From an uncultured Veillonella sp. (GTDB lineage: Bacteria; Bacillota; Negativicutes; Veillonellales; Veillonellaceae), in the NCBI GenBank assembly GCA_902477915.1, contig CABSJA010000058.1:1-7818 (forward strand): a DNA stretch of 7,818 bases, written 5' to 3'. Positions 4,341-7,818 of this stretch are shown here, one piece after another. The translations under genes and the position numbers were made by a program. The notes under the pieces were generated by a model. That model was not told the DNA's origin and did not search any database. It saw only the letters and a program-made list of their open reading frames with translations. Within the stretch, counting starts at the first letter, position 1. Each line of letters opens with the position of its first letter.

Positions 4341-4451
4341 AGATAGCCGAGCGAGTAGAGACGTCAGGCTCATCTCAAATAACTGAAAAATCAGGAAATG
4401 GCCTTTTCGTTTTATCTAGCTACGAGCTGTAACGAAGGGCTATTTTATTTT
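4341..4451 (+). ncRNA. Candidate small RNA, element C
   Basis: About 111 nt bounded by a near-consensus promoter and a strong terminator, with no SD-led ORF. Visible structure: GATAGCC paired with GGCT-ATC with one bulged C (4374 side), a small CTGA/TCAG hairpin (4383-4394), and the terminator. The -10 and initiation context (TATAATATGAGTA) and the block ACGTCAGGCTCATC align with elements A and B; the last block matches A in 12 of 14 positions. It is 7 nt shorter than A and B between -10 and CATC. I compared it from memory with tRNA, 6S, SRP RNA and common riboswitches and saw no match. It could also be a leader for the YjdM gene at 4620, but that gene has its own -10. Confidence 0.5.
4397..4451 (+). 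terminator. Intrinsic terminator of element C
   Basis: AATGGCCTTTTCGTT (4397-4411) pairs with AACGAAGGGCTATT (4431-4444) over 14 bp with one bulged T and two wobble pairs. An inner AGCT/AGCT stem surrounds ACG. TTATTTT follows to 4451. Confidence 0.75.
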
Positions 4452-4577
4452 CCCCAACCTCGTCGGCTACATTATTATTATAATGCGAACTAATATGCGA
4501 TACAATAAGCATTGATTAATAGAGATATAACTATTTTATAGAGTGGTTATAATATTTTAGTGGAATAAAGTTTTATA

Positions 4578-4586
4578 TGGTATAAT
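4578..4586 (+). promoter_or_regulatory. Extended -10 promoter of the yjdM gene
   Basis: TGG directly followed by TATAAT (4581-4586): an extended -10. No good -35 is present 16-18 nt upstream. It lies 34 nt before the start codon. The stretch 4452-4577 is otherwise AT-rich with only weak promoter-like hexamers. Confidence 0.55.
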
Positions 4587-4619
4587 ACTTTCATTATGTA
4601 GTGAGAAAAGGAGATCTAA

Positions 4620-4964
4620 ATGGCAAATTTACCTAACTGCCCTAAGTGTGGCGACGAGTACACATATGAAGATGGTCATATGTTTATCTGTCCTATGTGC
4701 GGACATGAATGGACAGCAGCTGACGCACAAGCTGCAGCTGAAGCAGGTATCATTCGCGATGCTAACGGCAACGAGCTAGCTGATGGCGATACAGTTGTTG
4801 TTGTAAAAGACCTCAAAGTAAAAGGCGCTGGCGTATTGAAACAAGGTACGCGCGTTAAAAACATTCGCCTCATCACTGATGCGAGCGATGGCCACGATAT
4901 CGATTGTAAAATCGATGGATTTGGTGCTATGGCATTGAAATCTGAAATGGTTAAGAAAATCTAA
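4620..4964 (+). CDS. yjdM: YjdM (PhnA-type) zinc-ribbon protein
   Basis: 114 residues, full family length. AAAGGAGAT (4607-4615) sets the start at 4620. The N-terminus is a zinc ribbon with CPKC (Cys7, Cys10) and CPMC (Cys24, Cys27). A short Ala-rich linker follows (33-42). Residues 45-114 form the PhnA C-terminal domain, with RDANGNELADGDTVVVVKDLKVKG, GVLKQGTRVKNIRLI and an ending in DIDCKIDGFGAMALKSEMVKK. The old name PhnA came from an early link to alkylphosphonate use in E. coli; the protein is not phosphonoacetate hydrolase and its biochemical role is unsettled. It is monocistronic here, with its own extended -10 promoter and terminator. Identification is secure, function is not. Confidence 0.93.
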   Translation: MANLPNCPKCGDEYTYEDGHMFICPMCGHEWTAADAQAAAEAGIIRDANGNELADGDTVVVVKDLKVKGAGVLKQGTRVKNIRLITDASDGHDIDCKIDGFGAMALKSEMVKKI

Positions 4965-4970
4965 TTTAAG

Positions 4971-5004
4971 AAATCCCTATCGATACGTTCGGTAGGGATT
5001 TTTT
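4971..5004 (+). terminator. Intrinsic terminator after yjdM
   Basis: 12-bp stem AAATCCCTATCG (4971-4982) / CGGTAGGGATTT (4990-5001) with one G-U pair, loop ATACGTT, T run to 5004. Confidence 0.9.
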
Positions 5005-5006
5005 CG

Positions 5007-5015
5007 TGGTATAAT
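5007..5015 (+). promoter_or_regulatory. Extended -10 promoter of the exported-protein/pgpA operon
   Basis: TGG then TATAAT (5010-5015), three bases after the preceding terminator's T run. Any -35 would lie inside the terminator hairpin, and none matches well. It has the same TGGTATAAT core as the yjdM promoter. Confidence 0.55.
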
Positions 5016-5060
5016 CAACGTATACTGCGTGTAGTGGAAAGTACTTGGGGGAGAAAAACT

Positions 5061-5456
5061 ATGTTTAAAAGGGTTGTATTATTAGCTGTATTGGCGTCTA
5101 TGATGGGGAATATTAGCTCTTTAGCGGCAGATTTAAAGCCCACAGATAAGCGTACATATGAATTACAGCAACAAATTTCTTATAATGTGGTAATTCCTAG
5201 CGAGGCTTTCAAGACGAGTGCCGATGGCACATTGATTGTTCCTCTAGAAATTAAAACAGATGATAAAGGGAATATTGTAGCCGTTGAAGCGGGGCCTAAT
5301 AATTGGAAATTAGACCGCGATGCATATCCTATCTTTGAAGAGGCTGCAAAAGAGGCCGCTTGGCATACAAAGCATGTGGATACTGATGAAGCATTAGTTG
5401 TGACAATTCCAGTTAGTATTGTAATCGTATCAGGTGATCACCCTCATAAAAAATAA
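5061..5456 (+). CDS. Small exported protein with TonB C-terminal-like domain
   Basis: The ATG at 5061 is preferred because GGGGGAG (5047-5053) lies 7 nt upstream and it gives a clean signal peptide; the GTG at 5034 would bury that signal. 131 residues. Residues 1-22 are a type I signal: MFKR, a hydrophobic core VVLLAVLASMMG, then a SLA/AD cleavage site. The mature part (about 108 residues) has the strand-helix-strand order of a TonB C-terminal domain: TLIVPLEIKTDDKGNIVAVEA (57-77), LDRDAYPIFEEAAKEAAW (84-101) and VVTIPVSIVIV (113-123). It lacks the transmembrane anchor and proline-rich arm of true TonB, so it would be a free periplasmic or secreted module, plausible for a diderm Firmicute. 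Family assignment is by pattern only. It is joined to the pgpA-like gene: 10 bp between stop and next ATG. Confidence 0.55.
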   Translation: MFKRVVLLAVLASMMGNISSLAADLKPTDKRTYELQQQISYNVVIPSEAFKTSADGTLIVPLEIKTDDKGNIVAVEAGPNNWKLDRDAYPIFEEAAKEAAWHTKHVDTDEALVVTIPVSIVIVSGDHPHKK

Positions 5457-5466
5457 AGGAGCGGTT

Positions 5467-5985
5467 ATGGAATCTACAAAGGATTTAGAGAAATATACTT
5501 ACGATCTTCTGGCGGAGCGTGGCGTTACGTTAGAGGATATTGCAGAGCTCGTTTTATATGTTCAAAAACCATATATGCCTAATCTAACAATTGAAGAATG
5601 CCGTGAACATGTGGCGTCGGTCCTTTCAAAACGAGAGGTACATAATGCAATTATTACGGGCATTGAGCTAGACAAGTTGACGGAACAAAATAAATTATCT
5701 CAGCCCTTGCAAGGTATTGTGGCTAATGATGAAAGCCTCTATGGTATCGACGAAATCTTAGCCTTTTCCATCGTTAATTTATACGGTTCCATAGGCTTTA
5801 CGAACTATGGCTATCTAGATAAGGTTAAGCCTGGCATCATTAAAAAGTTAGATAGCAAGGCTGGTGGTCATTGTAATACATTCCTCGATGATTTAGTAGG
5901 GGCCGTGGCAGCTGCGGCAGCAGGAAAACTAGCTCATAATGAGCCACACCGCGTGCGTCATGCCTTAGCTGAGGAAAAAGCATAA
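5467..5985 (+). CDS. Soluble PgpA/YutG-type protein (phosphatidylglycerophosphatase A family)
   Basis: Start at 5467: AAAGGAG (5455-5461) precedes it and overlaps the previous stop; an ATG at 5434 would run back into the upstream gene and lacks a site. 172 residues. It matches the Bacillus YutG pattern closely: IAELVLYVQKPYMPNLTIEEC (25-45), LSKREVHNAIITGIELD (53-69), QPLQGIVANDESLYGIDEIL (79-98), the core YGSIGFTNYGYLDKVKPGIIKKLD (106-129), and NTFLDDLVGAVAAAAAG (137-153). The acidic residues of DES, GIDE, YLDK and LDD correspond to the likely metal-binding set of PgpA, which removes the phosphate from phosphatidylglycerophosphate in phospholipid synthesis. Unlike E. coli PgpA it has no convincing membrane helices, so the substrate of this soluble branch is uncertain. 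It is second gene of a two-gene operon; no terminator follows it. Confidence 0.85.
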   Translation: MESTKDLEKYTYDLLAERGVTLEDIAELVLYVQKPYMPNLTIEECREHVASVLSKREVHNAIITGIELDKLTEQNKLSQPLQGIVANDESLYGIDEILAFSIVNLYGSIGFTNYGYLDKVKPGIIKKLDSKAGGHCNTFLDDLVGAVAAAAAGKLAHNEPHRVRHALAEEKA

Positions 5986-5995
5986 ATTTTTGTCG

Positions 5996-6024
5996 TTGAT
6001 GTTATTAAGAATTAAGAGTATAAC
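5996..6024 (+). promoter_or_regulatory. Promoter of the cysteine-hydrolase gene
   Basis: TTGATG (5996-6001, 4/6), 17-nt spacer, TATAAC (6019-6024, 5/6). Predicted start near 6031, giving a leader of about 49 nt. Because no terminator separates the pgpA-like gene, read-through may add to it. Confidence 0.55.
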
Positions 6025-6079
6025 TAGTAGTGAAATGAATAATTAATGTATTCTATGTAGACTATATACAGGAGGAACT

Positions 6080-6619
6080 ATGCAAAAGGTTCTAGTTGTT
6101 ATCGATATGCAAAAAGATTTCGTAGATGGCGCCCTTGGTTCAGCGCAAGCACAGTTAATCGTAGAGAATGTGCGCAACAAAATTGAGAACTTTGACGGAC
6201 CAATCATCTTTACGCGCGATACGCATGATACTGATTATCTTGAAAGCCAAGAGGGTAAGTTCTTGCCTGTTACGCATTGCGTTAAGAATACAGAGGGTTG
6301 GCATATTGTGCCCGGCTTAATCGAAGCAGCAGAAGGTCGTCCTATCATGAGCCCTGTATCCTTTATAGACAAGCCAAACTTCGGATCCTTTGAATTATTA
6401 TCTCGTTTAGAAGGGATGAACTCGGTAAATCCTATTGAGTCTATTACGCTCGTTGGTTTATGCACTGATATTTGCGTTGTGTCTAATGCGATTATACTGA
6501 AAGCAGGCTTACCAGAAATCCCTGTTTATGTAGACTCTAGCTGCTGTGCGGGTGTAACAGAAGAATCCCACCAAGCAGCATTAACAACAATGAAAATGTG
6601 CCAATGTATTGTTGAGTAG
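6080..6619 (+). CDS. Nicotinamidase-like cysteine hydrolase (isochorismatase fold)
   Basis: 179 residues. AGGAGGA (6070-6076) sets the start. The catalytic triad of the superfamily is visible: Asp9 in VVIDMQKDF, Lys98 in FIDKPNFGSF and Cys128 in VGLCTDICVVSNA. The segment TRDTHDTDYLES (45-56) followed by LPVTHC (62-67) supplies Asp47, His49 and His66, the metal-ligand pattern that points to amidases of the nicotinamidase type rather than plain isochorismatases. Nicotinamidase turns nicotinamide into nicotinate for NAD salvage; this compact branch has not, to my knowledge, been pinned to that substrate in every case. The C-terminus has DSSCCAGVTEESHQAALTTMKMCQC, the usual helix after the nucleophile elbow. 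It is monocistronic with a terminator 50 bp after the stop. Confidence 0.88.
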   Translation: MQKVLVVIDMQKDFVDGALGSAQAQLIVENVRNKIENFDGPIIFTRDTHDTDYLESQEGKFLPVTHCVKNTEGWHIVPGLIEAAEGRPIMSPVSFIDKPNFGSFELLSRLEGMNSVNPIESITLVGLCTDICVVSNAIILKAGLPEIPVYVDSSCCAGVTEESHQAALTTMKMCQCIVE

Positions 6620-6668
6620 TTATCGTGTTCTAGCTATATTAGAGTGCTTTATATTGGTAAACGAACTC

Positions 6669-6698
6669 AAAGGCTATAGGAAATCCTATAGCCTTTTT
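6669..6698 (+). terminator. Intrinsic terminator after the cysteine-hydrolase gene
   Basis: Perfect 12-bp stem AAAGGCTATAGG (6669-6680) / CCTATAGCCTTT (6685-6696), loop AAAT, T run to 6698. Confidence 0.92.
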
Positions 6699-6713
6699 CT
6701 ATGGGAAAATACA

Positions 6714-6742
6714 TTGACGATTTTCTATATACAATGTACAAT
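6714..6742 (+). promoter_or_regulatory. Promoter of the superoxide dismutase gene
   Basis: TTGACG (6714-6719, 5/6), 17-nt spacer, TACAAT (6737-6742, 5/6). Predicted start near 6749, giving a leader of about 117 nt. Confidence 0.7.
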
Positions 6743-6752
6743 AAACAAAGAA

Positions 6753-6767
6753 TGATAATTTATATCA
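6753..6767. promoter_or_regulatory. Fur/PerR-like operator in the sod promoter region
   Basis: TGATAAT-T-TATATCA (6753-6767) matches the 7-1-7 Fur consensus TGATAAT-n-ATTATCA at 12 of 14 positions. It begins about 4 bp after the predicted start point, a normal place for a repressor. Fur, PerR and Zur boxes are similar, so the exact regulator cannot be decided. Confidence 0.55.
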
Positions 6768-6794
6768 ATTAAATAAAATATAGATGCAGGTGCA

Positions 6795-6808
6795 TCGAAA
6801 CGCTTTCA
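6795..6808. promoter_or_regulatory. cre-like sequence in the sod leader
   Basis: TCGAAACGCTTTCA fits the CcpA cre pattern TGnAAnCGnWnnCW at every defined position but one (C for G at position 2). It overlaps a GATGC/GCATC hairpin (6783-6796). A chance match is quite possible, and a CcpA protein is not shown here. Confidence 0.25.
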
Positions 6809-6865
6809 CAAGAATGATAGATACATTTCAACATCGTTCGTGCCCTATATTTAAGGAGGACTATT

Positions 6866-7489
6866 ATGAAACCTTTCGAACTCGCACCATTACCATATGC
6901 TTATGATTATCTTGAGCCTGTTATCGACGTAGAAACAATGAAATTGCATCATGACAAGCACCATCAAGCGTATGTTAATAATTTGAACGCTGCTATCGCA
7001 AAATATCCTGATCTTGCTTATGGCTGTGTAGACTGCATTCTTGGCGATATCGCTAATGTGCCAGAGGATATCCGTCAAGCAGTAATCAACAATGGTGGCG
7101 GTCATAAGAACCACACTATGTTCTGGGACATCATGACAAAACCAGACACTTCTAAATTGGAAGGCCCTTTGAAAGAGGCTATCGACGCTGATCTTGGTGG
7201 TTATGATGCTTTTGTTGAAAGCTTCTCCGCTGCAGCGGCTACACGCTTCGGTTCTGGTTGGGCATGGCTTGTGGTAAACAAAGATGGCAAACTAGAAGTG
7301 ACATCTACTGCGAACCAAGATAATCCTCTACTAGAAGGTAAAACAGCAATCCTTTGCTTAGATGTTTGGGAACATGCATATTACTTGCATTACCAAAACC
7401 GTCGCCCAGACTATATCAAGGAATTCTTCCGCGTTATTAACTGGGATAAGGTTTCTGAAAACTACGAAAAAGCATTGAAACAAAACTAA
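6866..7489 (+). CDS. sodA: Superoxide dismutase, Mn-type of the Fe/Mn family
   Basis: 207 residues, full length. AAGGAGGA (6853-6860) sets the start at 6866. Turns superoxide into oxygen and hydrogen peroxide in the cytosol; there is no signal peptide. Metal ligands are all present: His28 (LHHDKHHQAYV), His83 (GGHKNHTMFW), Asp166 and His170 (LDVWEHAYY). Metal preference: Gly79 (the E. coli Gly77 equivalent) together with Gln151 in STANQDNP is the manganese-type arrangement, where iron enzymes place the glutamine in the N-terminal domain. The C-terminal signature YYLHYQNRRPDYIKEFF is intact. Cys164 replaces the usual Gly just before the Asp166 ligand. It is monocistronic with its own promoter, Fur/PerR-like box and terminator, consistent with iron- or peroxide-linked control in an oxygen-exposed anaerobe. 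Confidence 0.97.
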   Translation: MKPFELAPLPYAYDYLEPVIDVETMKLHHDKHHQAYVNNLNAAIAKYPDLAYGCVDCILGDIANVPEDIRQAVINNGGGHKNHTMFWDIMTKPDTSKLEGPLKEAIDADLGGYDAFVESFSAAAATRFGSGWAWLVVNKDGKLEVTSTANQDNPLLEGKTAILCLDVWEHAYYLHYQNRRPDYIKEFFRVINWDKVSENYEKALKQN

Positions 7490-7541
7490 TAAATCTCTCA
7501 GAACTTTCATCTTTCTAAAAAATAGATATATATTTTAATAG

Positions 7542-7612
7542 ATAACGGATAGTTGGTTCAAAGCGCTTTGATTGCTTAGGTGACTTTGAATTCTCAGCTA
7601 TCCGTTATTTTT
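7542..7612 (+). terminator. Terminator after sodA with an unusually large structured loop
   Basis: Perfect 11-bp outer stem ATAACGGATAG (7542-7552) / CTATCCGTTAT (7598-7608) and T run to 7612. The 45-nt interior holds TTCAAAG (7557-7563) / CTTTGAA (7584-7590) and the 12-bp palindrome CAAAGCGCTTTG (7559-7570), which are alternatives. It could release a stable 3'-UTR RNA. Confidence 0.8.
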
Positions 7613-7809
7613 ATATGAATTTCGATATTTTTGAAATATCTTTCAAAAGTATAGCCATGGATACAGATTTTCCAATCGATATCGTTTATCATAGAGACAT
7701 AGGTTATTTTAGATAAACCTTTCAGAATGTAAATTGCCTTGTATACGAAGACGTATAGAGGGTTACTCACATAAGTAATACACAATATTTTTGACACGAG
7801 GGGATCAAA
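7613..7809. other. Intergenic region before the last gene, with dyads
   Basis: There is no gene here. Overlapping dyads near the left: GATATTT (7624-7630) / AAATATC (7634-7640), and TTTTGAAA (7629-7636) / TTTCAAAA (7641-7648). GTTTATC (from 7684) is complemented by GATAAAC some 30 bp on, and TATACG (7742-7747) / CGTATA (7752-7757) flank AAGA. I see no convincing -35/-10 pair. The minus-strand frame at 7594-7797 has no SD sequence and runs into the sodA terminator. Confidence 0.4.
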
Positions 7810-7818
7810 ATGGAAAAG
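7810..7818 (+). CDS. Start of an unidentified gene, cut by the window edge
   Basis: The ATG at 7810 is preceded by GAGGGGAT (7798-7805) at normal spacing; only Met-Glu-Lys is visible. Nothing can be said about the product. Confidence 0.6.

Noticed and set aside
4341..4400. tRNA-like look of element C (a D-loop-like TAGCCGAGCGAGTAGAGAC)
   Set aside because: No acceptor stem, T-loop or anticodon stem can be folded.
4676..4876. 66-codon minus-strand frame
   Set aside because: Complement of the secure yjdM gene; no SD site.
6235..6465. 76-codon minus-strand frame
   Set aside because: Lies inside the cysteine-hydrolase gene, which has its triad in the plus frame.
6890..7114. 74-codon minus-strand frame
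   Set aside because: Antisense to the metal-ligand-bearing part of sodA; low-complexity product.
7594..7797. 67-codon minus-strand frame at the right end
   Set aside because: No SD site and it runs into the sodA terminator hairpin.

Overview
The window looks like a low-to-moderate G+C, anaerobe-type Firmicutes chromosome. A Negativicutes such as Veillonella fits best, but that is an impression from protein style and codon use, not a proof. Spacers are AT-rich, Shine-Dalgarno (SD) sequences are strong GGAGG types, several promoters are close to sigma-70 consensus, and intrinsic terminators are frequent. There are 12 confident protein genes (one cut by the left edge), the first three codons of another gene at the right edge, and one weak small-ORF candidate. 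No tRNA, rRNA, CRISPR array, transposase or integrase is visible.

Layout. (1) 1-1529: three co-directional small cytoplasmic proteins (a YfbM/DUF1877 C-terminus, a leucine-rich-repeat protein, a DUF2695 protein), resembling an accessory or immunity-type cluster. (2) 1643-2140: a membrane S component of an ECF vitamin transporter, with a candidate promoter that would start inside the terminator of the preceding unit. (3) 2406-3215: a divergent pair, a carboxymuconolactone-decarboxylase-family gene and a MerR-family regulator, sharing a textbook MerR operator-promoter with a 19-bp spacer. This pair is more G+C-rich than its surroundings. (4) 3413-3979: a flavodoxin-fold NAD(P)H oxidoreductase on the minus strand with its own consensus promoter and a dyad operator. 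(5) 4132-4452: a gene-poor stretch with a possible 23-codon ORF and a promoter-to-terminator unit that probably makes a small RNA. (6) 4620-5985: a YjdM/PhnA zinc-ribbon protein, then an exported TonB-C-like small protein coupled to a soluble PgpA/YutG-type protein. (7) 6080-6619: a nicotinamidase-like cysteine hydrolase. (8) 6866-7489: a Mn-type superoxide dismutase whose promoter region carries a Fur/PerR-like box. (9) The start of an unidentified gene at 7810.

The main unexplained signal is a family of three related non-coding elements in the same orientation: A (2145-2294), B (about 3276-3382) and C (4306-4451). Each has a TATAnT-type -10, the same short initiation context, a 5' hairpin built on GCC/GGC arms ending in AGGCTCAT, and a terminator-like hairpin. 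A and C have near-consensus promoters and no ORF, so each looks like a free-standing small RNA gene of roughly 110-115 nt. A also has the four-segment geometry of a transcription attenuator, yet no same-strand gene follows it. A and B bracket the MerR/CMD cassette, and B and C bracket the flavodoxin gene, so the elements punctuate small, possibly acquired, redox or detoxification cassettes.

Functionally the centre and right of the window lean towards redox and stress handling (CMD-family protein with MerR regulator, NAD(P)H oxidoreductase, superoxide dismutase), mixed with housekeeping functions (phospholipid-related PgpA, NAD salvage-type hydrolase, vitamin uptake).
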